A stretch of DNA of 47,386 nucleotides. Source: Oxalobacteraceae bacterium UBA6704 (GTDB taxonomy: Bacteria > Pseudomonadota > Gammaproteobacteria > Burkholderiales > Burkholderiaceae_D). The notes under the pieces are model-generated. The model ran no database searches. It was given only the letters and a program-made list of their open reading frames with translations, and had not been told where the DNA came from. Below, piece by piece: positions 17,817-26,313 of this stretch (the first letter of the stretch is position 1; each line of letters opens with the position of its first letter). Both the position numbers and the translations under genes were made by a program. The stretch lies in the NCBI GenBank assembly GCA_002454505.1, contig DKJA01000163.1, positions 1 to 47,386 on the forward strand, given 5' to 3'.

Positions 17817-17842
17817 AACGGCCGCCTCGTGCGGCCGTTTTT
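17817..17842 (+). terminator. Rho-independent terminator after the porin
   Basis: A nine-base stem (AACGGCCGC / GCGGCCGTT) with loop CTCGT runs into a T-tract 22 bases past the porin stop. Confidence 0.92.
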
Positions 17843-17898
17843 CATTTGCGGCCCGGCCCGCGTTAGAATGGCCCATCTCCACCGAGGTCCGACTGCCC

Positions 17899-18429
17899 AT
17901 GAAAACTACACATCGCGTCGCCGCATCGATCCTGCTCGCCGCTTCCTGCGCGGCCCTTGCCGTTGCTGCACCAAAAGAGGGCAAGAAGGCATTGCCGGAC
18001 AAGAGCGGCATTCCCCGCTTCGGCATGGCCGTCTATTCGGACCTGTGCGTGCACCCGGGCAGCGGCGAATTCGGCGGCCAGCGCATCACGCTGCAGCGCT
18101 TTGCCGAAGTCGACACGGTGATCTACGAATACACGGCCGGGGGCCTGTCGTGGCCGCTGGTGGCGAACGACGTCAACATCGACCCGCGCGGCAAGATGAT
18201 GTACTTCACAGTGCAGCCGCCGGACGAGGCGGAACGCACGATCAGCGGCAGGTTCTCGCCGGACGGCGAGTCGCTGACGCTGGAGGGCGGCTACTGCGGC
18301 GAGGAGAGCGGCCAGATGACGCTGGCCAAAGTAAAGGATTTCAGCCAGAAGCCGAAGAGCTGCCGCGCCTGCGCGCAGCCGAAGAAGGCGCCAGCCGACC
18401 TGCTGGAAGTGCCGCCGGCGCAAGGCTGA
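17899..18429 (+). CDS. Small exported protein of unknown function
   Basis: Predicted 176-residue periplasmic or secreted protein. A signal peptide covers about residues 1-23 (ILLAASCAALAVAA). The mature part has cysteines in SDLCVHP, GGYCGEES and KSCRACAQ, four in total, which could form two disulfides. The C-terminal part (KPKSCRACAQPKKAPADL) looks flexible. I recognise no domain. It stands alone between the porin terminator and a palindromic repeat that probably ends its transcript. Confidence 0.75.
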   Translation: MKTTHRVAASILLAASCAALAVAAPKEGKKALPDKSGIPRFGMAVYSDLCVHPGSGEFGGQRITLQRFAEVDTVIYEYTAGGLSWPLVANDVNIDPRGKMMYFTVQPPDEAERTISGRFSPDGESLTLEGGYCGEESGQMTLAKVKDFSQKPKSCRACAQPKKAPADLLEVPPAQG

Positions 18430-18436
18430 TACCGCC

Positions 18437-18492
18437 GCGAAAAGTTGCCCAGAAAATGGGGACGGACCCCATTTTTCGGGCAACTTTTTCGC
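18437..18492. repeat. Nested inverted repeat, type C copy 1
   Basis: Outer arms GCGAAAAGTTGCCC (18437-18450) and its complement at 18478-18492 pair with one bulged base. An inner nine-base stem AAAATGGGG / CCCCATTTT (18453-18475) has a five-base loop. It lies between convergent genes and is likely to act as a two-way terminator. A related copy is at 45433-45471. Confidence 0.85.
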
Positions 18493-18501
18493 GGTGCGTG
18501 A

Positions 18502-20199
18502 TTATTTTCCGGCTGCCTCAGCCGCCTTGCGGATCGTCTCCAGCGTCGCGCCCGGCGTGATCAGCTCGCCGTCGTAGCGCAGCTCGATCACGGCCGGCAG
18601 GTTCTTTTCCCGCGTAAAAGCCAGTGCGCGCTGCAGCGCCGGGGCGAAGGCCGCCGTCGTTTCCACCACTTCGCCCTGGCCGCCGTAGGCCTGCGCCAGC
18701 GCGGCGAAATCGGGATTCTCCAGCGTCGTGCCGGACACCCGGCCCGGGTACTCGCGCTCCTGGTGCATGCGGATCGTGCCGAACATCCGGTTGTTGAACA
18801 CGATGACGATGACGCCCGCCCCGTACTGCACGGCCGTGGCCAGCTCCTGGCCGTTCATCATGAATTCGCCGTCCCCGGCAAAGGTGATCACCGTGCGCGC
18901 CGGATCGACGATCTTGGCGGCCACGCCGGCCGGTACGCTGTAGCCCATCGCACCGCTGGTCGGTGCCAGCTGCGTGCGCTGCGCGCCGTAGCGGTGGAAG
19001 CGGTGCGCCCAGGTGGCGTAGTTGCCGGCGCCATTGGTGATGATCGTGTCGTGCGGCGCCAGATTGCCGATGTCCTGCACCACCTGCCACAGGTTCAGCG
19101 GCGCGCTGCCGTCCTGGAACACGGGCGGCTGCTGCTGCCACGCCGCCAGTTCCGCCTTGGCCTGCGCCACGCTGTCCTGCCACGCGGAAGAATCCACCGG
19201 CGCCATTGCCGCCAGCATCGCCGCCGCCTGCGGCATGCCGCTGGCGATCATCAGTTCGGCCTGGTACACGCTGCCCAGTTCTTCCATGCTGGCGTGGATG
19301 TGCACCAGCCGCTGGCGCGGCACGGGCGCCTCGATGATCGAATAGCCGCCCGTGGTCATTTCGCCCAGGCGCGGACCGATGGCGATCAGCACGTCCGCTT
19401 CCTTCACGCGCGCGGCCAGCTTCGGGTTGATGCCGATGCCCACGTCGCCCACGTAGTGAGGATGGTCGTTGTCGACCAGGTCCTGGAAGCGGAACGCGCA
19501 CGCCACCGGCAGTGCATTGGCCTCGGCAAAGCGGACGATGTCGGCACAGGCGGCATCCGTCCAGCCGCTGCCGCCCAGCAGCAGCAGTGGCTTTTTCGCC
19601 TCCGTCAACATGCCGCGCAGCGTGTCGATCTGCGCCTGCGCCGGCGCTGCCTGCACGGGCTGGTAGCGGCGTGTGTCGGCCACCGCGGCCTGCGTGACGA
19701 GCATGTCTTCCGGCAGGGCCAGCACGACGGGGCCCTGGCGGCCGCTGGTGGCCACCTGGAAGGCGCGCGCGATGTATTCCGGGATCCGCTCGGCGCGGTC
19801 GATCTGCGCCACCCACTTGGCCATCTGGCCGTACATGCGCCGGTAGTCCACTTCCTGGAACGCTTCGCGGTCGACGAAGTCGCCGCCCACCTGGCCGATG
19901 AACAGGATCATCGGCGTGGAATCCTGGAACGCCGTGTGCACGCCGATCGACGCATTCGTCGCACCGGGCCCGCGCGTGACGAAGCAGATGCCCGGCTTGC
20001 CCGTCATCTTGCCGTAGGCGTCGGCCATGAACGCGGCACCGCCTTCCTGGCGGTTGACGACGAAGCGGATGCCGGAATCGTGCAGCGCGTCGAGCACGTC
20101 GAGATAGCTCTCGCCGGGCACGCCGAAGGCGGTGTCGACACCGTGGATGTGCAGCGCGTCGACGAGGATCTGGCCGCCGGAACGGGAAGGAAGGGTCAT
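18502..20199 (-). CDS. Thiamine-diphosphate enzyme, acetolactate synthase-like
   Basis: 565-residue ThDP-dependent enzyme with the three-domain fold of acetolactate synthase large subunits, glyoxylate carboligase and pyruvate oxidase. The Pyr domain carries the catalytic glutamate E52 in NRQEGGAAFMADAYGK. The PP domain carries the cofactor motif GDG (442-444) with the downstream NN pair. No small regulatory subunit gene is adjacent, and the gene is monocistronic, so it is probably not the main biosynthetic IlvB. The exact reaction is open. The start at 20199 is the first ATG giving the conserved N-terminus (SGGQILVDALHIHGVDTAFGVPGES). A longer reading back to 20388 would overlap rnpB and is rejected. 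Confidence 0.88.
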   Translation of the reverse strand: MTLPSRSGGQILVDALHIHGVDTAFGVPGESYLDVLDALHDSGIRFVVNRQEGGAAFMADAYGKMTGKPGICFVTRGPGATNASIGVHTAFQDSTPMILFIGQVGGDFVDREAFQEVDYRRMYGQMAKWVAQIDRAERIPEYIARAFQVATSGRQGPVVLALPEDMLVTQAAVADTRRYQPVQAAPAQAQIDTLRGMLTEAKKPLLLLGGSGWTDAACADIVRFAEANALPVACAFRFQDLVDNDHPHYVGDVGIGINPKLAARVKEADVLIAIGPRLGEMTTGGYSIIEAPVPRQRLVHIHASMEELGSVYQAELMIASGMPQAAAMLAAMAPVDSSAWQDSVAQAKAELAAWQQQPPVFQDGSAPLNLWQVVQDIGNLAPHDTIITNGAGNYATWAHRFHRYGAQRTQLAPTSGAMGYSVPAGVAAKIVDPARTVITFAGDGEFMMNGQELATAVQYGAGVIVIVFNNRMFGTIRMHQEREYPGRVSGTTLENPDFAALAQAYGGQGEVVETTAAFAPALQRALAFTREKNLPAVIELRYDGELITPGATLETIRKAAEAAGK

Positions 20200-20309
20200 G
20201 GTGGTCTCGTGAGATGGGATGAGGCATTCTAGAGTGGCGGCCCGGCCGCGGCTTTTGAAATGGCGACATCGTTTTCCGGATTCGTCCCGGCGCCGGCGTG
20301 GCGATGCGG

Positions 20310-20315
20310 TACAAT
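20310..20315 (+). promoter_or_regulatory. Probable -10 box of rnpB
   Basis: TACAAT lies seven bases before the mature 5' end of the RNase P RNA. A clear -35 box at normal spacing is not evident. Confidence 0.6.
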
Positions 20316-20322
20316 ACCGCCC

Positions 20323-20650
20323 GAAGCAAGCCAGACAGCCGCTGGCCGGTGCAGCAATGCACGGGCGGGAGGAAGGTCCGGACTCCACAGAGCGGGGTGA
20401 CGGTTAACGGCCGTCCGTCGAAAGCCTTCGGGTATAAGGCGAGGAACAGGGCCACAGAGACGAGCGTATTAAGTTACGGTGAAACGCGGTAACCTCCACC
20501 TGGTGCAATTTCAAATAGGCACGCGATGATGCTGCTCGCGGAGCGTGCGGGTAGAAAGCTTGAGCGGTGGAGTAATTCACCGCCTAGAGGAATGGCTGTC
20601 ATAGCGCTTCGGCGCCGTAACAAAATCCGGCCTATCGGCTTGCTTCACTG
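20323..20650 (+). ncRNA. rnpB: RNase P RNA, bacterial class A
   Basis: Catalytic RNA that matures tRNA 5' ends. The 5' sequence GAAGCAAGCC (20323-20332) pairs with GGCTTGCTTC (20637-20646) to form helix P1. The conserved block GAGGAAGGTCCGGACTCCAC at about 20370-20389 (P4 and its junction), the AGGGCCACAGAGACGA region, GGTGAAACGCGGTAACCTCC and the 3' ACAAAATCCGGCCTAT strand are all present in the expected order. Length (about 325) fits. The 3' end is approximate. Confidence 0.95.
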
Positions 20651-20675
20651 AATATTTCAACGATCCCTGGCCCCG

Positions 20676-22166
20676 ATGAAGCACTACATCCTGGCGCTGG
20701 ACCAGGGCACCACCAGCTCCCGCGCCATCCTGTTCGACCATGCCGGCCGCATCGCCGGCTGCGCCGCGCAGGAATTTCCCCAGCATTTCCCCCATCCCGG
20801 CTGGGTCGAACACGACCCGGACGCTATCTGGACGTCGCAACTGGCCGTGGCGCGCCAGGTGCTGCGCGAGACGGGTGTCACGCCGCAGCAGGTGCGGGCG
20901 ATCGGCATCGCCAACCAGCGCGAGACGACGGTGCTGTGGGAGCGCGCCACCGGCCGCGCCGTGGCGCCGGCCATCGTCTGGCAGGACCGCCGCACGGCCG
21001 ACCAGTGCGATGCGCTGCGCGCCGCCGGCCACGCCACGCTGATCCGCGACTGCACCGGCCTCGAACTGGACGCCTACTTCTCCGCCACCAAGCTGGCCTG
21101 GCTGCTCGATCACGTGCCGGGCGCCCGCGCGCGTGCCGAAGCGGGCGAGCTGTGCTTCGGCACCGTCGACAGCTGGCTGGCTTATAAACTGTGCGGCCAG
21201 CACGTGACGGACGTCTCCAATGCGTCGCGCACGATGCTGTTCAACATCCATCTGATGCGCTGGGACGCCGACCTGCTGGCGCTGTTCCGCATACCCGAGG
21301 CGGTGCTGCCGGACGTCGTGTCGTCCAGCGGCGAGATCGGCGCCACGCATGCCGACCTGTTCGGCGTGCCGATTCCGCTGGCCGGCATCGCCGGCGACCA
21401 GCAGGCCGCCACGTTCGGCCAGGCCTGCCACCAGCCGGGCATGGTGAAGAACACCTATGGCACCGGTTGCTTCATGCTGATGCATGCCGGCAGCCAGCCG
21501 GCCGTGTCGCACCAGCGGCTGCTGTCCACCGTGGGCTGGCGGATCCACGAGCAGCCGTGCTACCTGCTCGAAGGCAGCGTGTTCATGGGCGGCGCCACCG
21601 TGCAGTGGCTGCGCGACGGCCTGGGCATCATCCGCACGTCCGCCGACGTGGAGCCGCTGGCCGCTTCCGTGCCGGACAGCGACGGCGTGCTGCTGGTGCC
21701 GGCCTTCGTCGGCCTCGGCGCGCCGCACTGGGACCCGTATGCGCGCGGCACGATCGTCGGCCTGACGCGGGGCAGCACGGCGGCGCACATCGCCCGCGCC
21801 GCCGTCGAGGCGATCGCCTATCAGAGTGCCGAACTGCTGGCGGCGATGCAGCGCGATGCGGCGCAACCCGTGGTGGAAGTGCGTGCGGACGGCGGCGCGG
21901 CCCGCAACGACCTGCTGATGCAGTTCCAGGCCGACCTGCTGGGCGTGCCTGTGCTGCGCCCCCGCGTGACGGAAACCACGGCCCTCGGTGCCGCCTACCT
22001 GGCCGGCCTGGCCGTGCGGTTCTGGGCATCGCCGGAGGAGATCGCGGCGCAGTGGCAGTGCGAGCGGCGCTTCGAGCCGGCGATGGACGCGGGGCGCCGC
22101 GGCGAGCTGCTGGCCCGCTGGGGACGCGCCGTCGAACGGGCGCGCGGCTGGGAGGCGCCGCTGTAG
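20676..22166 (+). CDS. glpK: Glycerol kinase
   Basis: Phosphorylates glycerol to sn-glycerol 3-phosphate; FGGY-family kinase of 496 residues. The phosphate-binding loop DQGTTSSRAILFD is at 9-21, PGWVEHDP at 41-48, NQRETTVLWERATG near 80-93, GIAGDQQAATFGQAC near 240, the second FGGY-type signature around GSVFMGGATVQWLRDGLG, and ADGGAARNDLLMQFQADLLG near 405. Length matches the family (about 500). No glpF or glpD lies in the window, so it is a stand-alone gene between rnpB and the dcw region. It starts 25 bases after the rnpB 3' end. Confidence 0.96.
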   Translation: MKHYILALDQGTTSSRAILFDHAGRIAGCAAQEFPQHFPHPGWVEHDPDAIWTSQLAVARQVLRETGVTPQQVRAIGIANQRETTVLWERATGRAVAPAIVWQDRRTADQCDALRAAGHATLIRDCTGLELDAYFSATKLAWLLDHVPGARARAEAGELCFGTVDSWLAYKLCGQHVTDVSNASRTMLFNIHLMRWDADLLALFRIPEAVLPDVVSSSGEIGATHADLFGVPIPLAGIAGDQQAATFGQACHQPGMVKNTYGTGCFMLMHAGSQPAVSHQRLLSTVGWRIHEQPCYLLEGSVFMGGATVQWLRDGLGIIRTSADVEPLAASVPDSDGVLLVPAFVGLGAPHWDPYARGTIVGLTRGSTAAHIARAAVEAIAYQSAELLAAMQRDAAQPVVEVRADGGAARNDLLMQFQADLLGVPVLRPRVTETTALGAAYLAGLAVRFWASPEEIAAQWQCERRFEPAMDAGRRGELLARWGRAVERARGWEAPL

Positions 22167-22733
22167 CAGCGGGTGTAAACTAAGTGCCCGCTCCGCTTGC
22201 GGGGCGCGCCGTTGCTGGCTCCCGATGAGATGCATCGAATCATGTCAGTGGCCACTCCGGCGCCGTTGGACAGGGTAAAATCCCGCATAATTTGTCTATA
22301 CAACTTGTTTCTTTCTGGAATTTTTCGTATCCGCAATTACCTTCTGCCACCGAGCTCTGCCATACGCCGCCGGCGGCGCATCGATAGCGCTTACTGCGCG
22401 CCCGACGCCCGGATTACCGCGTCCATTCCACCCCGAAAGCGACCGCCGGCGCAGCGATGACAAGTCACTGGCAGCGTTGCCGGACCGCGACGGATTCGTT
22501 GTCTTCTGGCAACCTTACTCTTTTGATTTGCTTTTATTTCTTGCCATTTTTCCGTTCGCGATGGTGCGGTGCAGATGAGGTAGCACCTTCAATAACTTTC
22601 CTAGGTGCCTGATTTCTCGACGTTTTCTCGTTTGAGGCTGCTTCAAGGAATGCCGCTAAGTCCTTAATTTCATTAGTAAAAATCGCTTTTTCCAATTGGA
22701 AACCGCTTGACCACTATCTAGCCTTACACTAAA
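22167..22733. other. Long intergenic region between glpK and the dcw promoter
   Basis: About 570 bases with no gene I can support; GC is lower than in the flanks. It contains an operator-like TTGTCTATACAA at 22292-22303 next to TTGGAC / TAATTT promoter-like boxes, and several T-rich tracts at 22500-22720. The right end should carry the dcw promoter. Confidence 0.5.
22292..22303. promoter_or_regulatory. Operator-like near-palindrome TTGTCTATACAA
   Basis: Ten of twelve positions are symmetric, resembling sites bound by GntR/HutC-family regulators. It overlaps the expected start point of a putative promoter (TTGGAC 22266-22271, 16-base gap, TAATTT 22288-22293). No gene starts shortly downstream on either strand, so its function is uncertain. 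Confidence 0.35.
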
Positions 22734-22768
22734 GTGGGCATCTGTGTGAAAAAGTGTCATTTTGTGGG
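22734..22768 (+). promoter_or_regulatory. MraZ box: four GTGNN repeats at 10-base spacing
   Basis: GTGGG (22734), GTGTG (22744), GTGTC (22754) and GTGGG (22764) recur at exactly ten-base intervals, 86 to 120 bases upstream of mraZ. Tandem TGGG-type repeats on one helix face are the known operator of the ring-shaped MraZ repressor, so autoregulation of the whole dcw operon is very likely. Confidence 0.9.
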
Positions 22769-22853
22769 AAATTTTGGCGGGTCCCAGCCGGGCACGCTTC
22801 ACACGAAGATAACCATCAATTGCCAAACCAGGTTCTGAAGAGAAAGTACAGCC

Positions 22854-23282
22854 GTGTTCCAGGGCGCGTCCGCAATCACCCTCGATGCGAAAGGCAGGAT
22901 GGCCATTCCGGCCAAGCATCGCGACGCACTGTCGATCCAGTGCGAGGGACGACTCACGCTGACGAAACACCCTGATGGCTGCCTGCTGATGTACCCACGG
23001 CAAGTTTGGGAAGCCAAGCGCGACCAGATCGCCGGCTGGCCGATGGCCGCCCGCGGCTGGCAGCGCATCCTGCTGGGCAATGCCAGCGACGTGGAAATGG
23101 ATTCCGCCGGCCGGATTCTCGTGGCGCCGGAACTGCGCGCCGCCGTCGGCCTGGGCCGCGACGTCGTGCTGTCCGGCATGCTGACCCACTTCGAGATCTG
23201 GGACCCGGTCAAGCGCGCCGAGAACGAGCAGGCCACGATCGACGTCGGCATGCCCGACACCCTGTCCGACTTCTCTTTTTGA
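22854..23282 (+). CDS. mraZ: Transcriptional regulator MraZ
   Basis: First gene of the dcw cluster, 142 residues, an AbrB-fold DNA-binding protein that represses its own operon. Two DxxxR-type half-repeats are visible: LDAKGRMAIPAKHRDAL at 10-26 and MDSAGRILVAPELRAAV at about 82-98. The start codon is GTG at 22854, giving the conserved FQGASAITLDAKGR N-terminus; the ribosome-binding site (AGAGAAAG) is weak. Four operator repeats lie upstream. It is separated from rsmH by ten bases. Confidence 0.95.
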   Translation: MFQGASAITLDAKGRMAIPAKHRDALSIQCEGRLTLTKHPDGCLLMYPRQVWEAKRDQIAGWPMAARGWQRILLGNASDVEMDSAGRILVAPELRAAVGLGRDVVLSGMLTHFEIWDPVKRAENEQATIDVGMPDTLSDFSF

Positions 23283-23292
23283 GGCCCGCCAT

Positions 23293-24258
23293 ATGACGAA
23301 CACAGCGGTGCCAGAATTCCAGCATCGTACGGTGCTGCTAGACGAAGCGGTCGATGCGCTGGCGATTGCCGGCGTGCGCGCCGACGGCACCTACATCGAC
23401 GGCACCTTCGGCCGCGGCGGCCACAGCCGCCTGCTGCTGTCCCGGCTCGGGCCGAACGGCCGGCTGATCGCGTTCGACAAGGACCCGCAGGCCATCGCCA
23501 CCGCGCAGCAGATAACCGACCCGCGCTTCACCATCGTGCACGACAGCTTCGCCACGATGACGCAGGCCCTTGCCGAACGGGGCATCGACAAGGTGGACGG
23601 CGTGCTGCTCGACCTGGGCATCTCGTCGCCGCAGGTGGACGACGCCGCCCGCGGCTTCTCGTTCCGCAACGACGGCCCCCTCGACATGCGCATGGATACC
23701 ACGCGCGGCATCTCTGCGGCCGAATGGCTGGCCACGGAATCCGTAGAAACTCTGGAAAAGGTGATCAGGAATTATGGGGAAGAACGGTTTGCTTTTCAGA
23801 TTGCAAAGGCGATTGCTGCTCGCCGGGCAGTCGAGCCAATTTCAACCACACGACAGCTTGCCGGCATCGTGGCAGGCGCGGTCAAAACCCGGGAGAAGGG
23901 CAAGGATCCGGCCACAAGGACCTTTCAGGCTGTCCGGATTTTCGTCAATCAGGAGCTTGAGGACCTCGAAGCCGGATTGAAGCAGGCCTACGACGCGCTG
24001 GCCCCCGGCGGCATCATGGCGGTGATCAGCTTCCACTCGCTGGAAGACCGCATCGTCAAGCAGTTCTTTGCCGCCCGCGTCAACGTGCCGCAGCCGGACC
24101 GCCGGCTGCCGATCCGCGCCGTCGACCTGCCGCAGCCGGAAATGAAGCTGCTGGCGAAAATGAAGCCGTCCGATGCCGAAGTGGACGCGAATCCCCGTGC
24201 CCGTTCGGCCGTGATGCGGGTGGCCGTCCGGTTGCCGCTGCCCGGGAAGACTGCATGA
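23293..24258 (+). CDS. rsmH: 16S rRNA (cytosine1402-N4)-methyltransferase RsmH
   Basis: SAM-dependent methyltransferase of 321 residues acting on the 30S decoding centre. The SAM-binding motif DGTFGRGGHS is at 36-45, LLDLGISSPQVDDAARGFSF near 105-124, GPLDMRMD near 127 and SFHSLEDRIVKQFF near 245. Residues about 150-228 (bases 23740-23975) are written in unusual codons (AGG, ATT, GCA, GGA, TCA, ACA, CGA), unlike the rest of the operon, although the protein remains conserved. That hints at a recombined patch. The 3' end overlaps ftsL by four bases. Confidence 0.96.
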   Translation: MTNTAVPEFQHRTVLLDEAVDALAIAGVRADGTYIDGTFGRGGHSRLLLSRLGPNGRLIAFDKDPQAIATAQQITDPRFTIVHDSFATMTQALAERGIDKVDGVLLDLGISSPQVDDAARGFSFRNDGPLDMRMDTTRGISAAEWLATESVETLEKVIRNYGEERFAFQIAKAIAARRAVEPISTTRQLAGIVAGAVKTREKGKDPATRTFQAVRIFVNQELEDLEAGLKQAYDALAPGGIMAVISFHSLEDRIVKQFFAARVNVPQPDRRLPIRAVDLPQPEMKLLAKMKPSDAEVDANPRARSAVMRVAVRLPLPGKTA

Positions 24259-24536
24259 GCAGCAAGTTCAACATGGTTCTGGCCGCGTTCCTCGTGGGGT
24301 GCGCGCTGTTCCTCGTTAACACGCAATACCAGGCGCGCCACCTGTTCGTCGAACTGGAGCGGGCGCAGGCCCAGGCGCGCCAGCTGGACATCGAATGGGC
24401 GCAGCTGCAGCTGGACCAGTCCACGTTGGGCAAGCATGCCCGCATCGAGGAAATCGCCCACCGCGACGTGGGCATGACGCAGCTGACGCCGGCGCGCACG
24501 CAGTACCTGACGGAGGACGGCCATGAGCCGCGCTAG
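24255..24536 (+). CDS. ftsL: Cell division protein FtsL
   Basis: Small bitopic divisome protein of 93 residues, partner of FtsB and FtsQ and activator of FtsW/FtsI. One membrane helix (VLAAFLVGCALFLVNTQ, about 8-24) is followed by a leucine-zipper-like coiled coil (ARHLFVELERAQAQARQLDIEW) and a conserved tail RIEEIAHRDVGM. ATGA overlap with rsmH upstream and a 14-base overlap with ftsI downstream support translational coupling. Confidence 0.93.
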   Translation: MSSKFNMVLAAFLVGCALFLVNTQYQARHLFVELERAQAQARQLDIEWAQLQLDQSTLGKHARIEEIAHRDVGMTQLTPARTQYLTEDGHEPR

Positions 24537-26313
24537 CAACCGGGGCGCCGCCGCCGGCTCGCGCGTGGCCGCGTCGAAAGGCGTGTCGTTCTCGAAGAGC
24601 CCCGTGCTGGCCGTGCGCCTGCCCACGTGGCGTTCGCGCGTGGTGCTGTTCGTGCTGTTCGGCGCCTTTGCCGCGCTGGGCATCCGCGCCGTGTGGCTGC
24701 AGGGCGTGTCCACGCAGTTCCTGCAGAAGCAGGGCGAGATCCGCTACGCGCGCACGCTCGAACTGCCCGCCACGCGCGGCAAGATCATGGACCGCAATGG
24801 CCAGGTGCTGGCGTCGTCGGTGCCGGTGAAAGCCATCTGGGCGATCCCGGACGACGTGCTGCAGGCCCCGCCCGAGAAAATCCGCGAACTGGCCCGCCTG
24901 CTGGACATGAGCGAGGCCGAGCTGCGCAAGAAGCTCGACTCGGACCGCAACTTCGTCTACCTGAAACGGCAGGTGGAGCAGGACGTGGCCGACCAGATCG
25001 TCAAGCTGAAGATCGACGGCATCGACACCCGCAAGGAATACAAGCGCTTCTACCCGCAGGGCGAAGTGATGACGCACGTCGTTGGCTTCACCAACGTGGA
25101 AGACGTGGGCCAGGAATCGATGGAGCTGGCGCACCAGAAGACGCTGGTGGGCATTCCCGGCACGCGCCGCGTGATCAAGGACCGGCTGGGCCACATCGTC
25201 GAGGACATCGGCGCCAAGCACGAACCGCACGACGGCAAGGACCTCGTGCTGTCGGTCGATTCGAAGATCCAGTACATCGCCTTCACGCAGCTGAAGGGCG
25301 CCGTCGAACAGTTCAAGGCCAAGGCCGGCGCGGCCGTCGTGCTGGACGTGCACACGGGCGAAGTGCTGGCGCTGGCCAACTATCCCAGCTACGACCCGAA
25401 CAACCGCCGCACGCTGACCGGCGCGCAGCTGCGCAACCGCGTGATGACCGACTCGTTCGAGCCCGGCTCCACGCTGAAACCCATCACCGTCTCGCTGGCC
25501 GTCGACAAGGGCCGCGTGTCGCCGCACACCACCGTCGACACGGGCAACGGCCGCTACACGATCCTCGACCGCACCATCACCGACACGCATGCCCATGGCG
25601 TGATCTCGGTGCAGCAGGTGATCGAGATGTCGTCCAATATCGGCTCGTCGAAGATCGCGCTGTCGATGCCGGCGCAGGACATGTGGGAGATGTTTACCAA
25701 GGTGGGCTTCGGCCAGCAGCCGAAATGGGGCTTCCCCGGCGCCGTCGCGGGCCGCGTGCGCCCATACAAATCGTGGCGCCCCGTGGAACAGGCCACGATG
25801 AGCTACGGGAACGGCATCTCCGTGTCGCTGATCCAGCTGGCGCGCGCCTACATGATGTTTGCCCGCAATGGCGACACGATCCCGCTGACGTTCCAGAAGT
25901 CCGCCGAACTGCCGGTGGGCCAGCAGATCATCAAGCCGGACACGGCGCGCGAAATGCGCGAGATGCTGGAGATGGTCGTCTCCGGCAAGAACGGCAGCGC
26001 CAAGCGGGCGCAGATTCCCGGCTACCGCGTGGGCGGCAAGACGGGCACCGCCTACAAGGTCGAGAACGGCCGCTACGCGATGCCGCGCAAGTACATCGGC
26101 TCGTTTGTCGGCATCGTGCCGCTGTCGGCGCCCCGCTTCATCATCGCCGTGATGATCGACGAACCGACGCAGGGCGGCCACTACGGCGGCCAGGTCGCCG
26201 CGCCCACCTTTGCCAAGGTGGCCGAAAACGCACTGCGTGCAATGAACGTGCCTCCCGACTCCGCGGTGACGGAGATCGTGGCGCCCACCGATATGGGACC
26301 GGAGGCCATGTAA
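24523..26313 (+). CDS. ftsI: Septal peptidoglycan transpeptidase FtsI (PBP3)
   Basis: Class B penicillin-binding protein of 596 residues that cross-links septal peptidoglycan together with FtsW. One N-terminal membrane helix lies at about 40-58, followed by the pedestal domain (RGKIMDRNG) and the transpeptidase domain. The active-site motifs are S316-T-L-K319, S370-S-N372 and K506-T-G508. Length is typical (588 in E. coli). It overlaps ftsL by 14 bases and murE by one. Confidence 0.96.
   Translation: MSRASNRGAAAGSRVAASKGVSFSKSPVLAVRLPTWRSRVVLFVLFGAFAALGIRAVWLQGVSTQFLQKQGEIRYARTLELPATRGKIMDRNGQVLASSVPVKAIWAIPDDVLQAPPEKIRELARLLDMSEAELRKKLDSDRNFVYLKRQVEQDVADQIVKLKIDGIDTRKEYKRFYPQGEVMTHVVGFTNVEDVGQESMELAHQKTLVGIPGTRRVIKDRLGHIVEDIGAKHEPHDGKDLVLSVDSKIQYIAFTQLKGAVEQFKAKAGAAVVLDVHTGEVLALANYPSYDPNNRRTLTGAQLRNRVMTDSFEPGSTLKPITVSLAVDKGRVSPHTTVDTGNGRYTILDRTITDTHAHGVISVQQVIEMSSNIGSSKIALSMPAQDMWEMFTKVGFGQQPKWGFPGAVAGRVRPYKSWRPVEQATMSYGNGISVSLIQLARAYMMFARNGDTIPLTFQKSAELPVGQQIIKPDTAREMREMLEMVVSGKNGSAKRAQIPGYRVGGKTGTAYKVENGRYAMPRKYIGSFVGIVPLSAPRFIIAVMIDEPTQGGHYGGQVAAPTFAKVAENALRAMNVPPDSAVTEIVAPTDMGPEAM

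Noticed and set aside
20200..20388. Longer start for the ThDP enzyme
   Set aside because: It would overlap rnpB on the opposite strand and adds a non-conserved Arg/Cys/Pro-rich leader.
22197..22460. Small open frame of 87 codons after glpK
   Set aside because: No ribosome-binding site, no domain, Arg-rich shadow-like composition.
24316..26181. Long antisense open frame opposite ftsL/ftsI
   Set aside because: Shadow frame caused by codon bias; no recognisable protein and no ribosome-binding site.
24627..26312. Upstream extension of the murE frame through ftsI
   Set aside because: The translation before 26313 is arginine-rich nonsense; GGAGG and the ftsI stop overlap fix murE at 26313.
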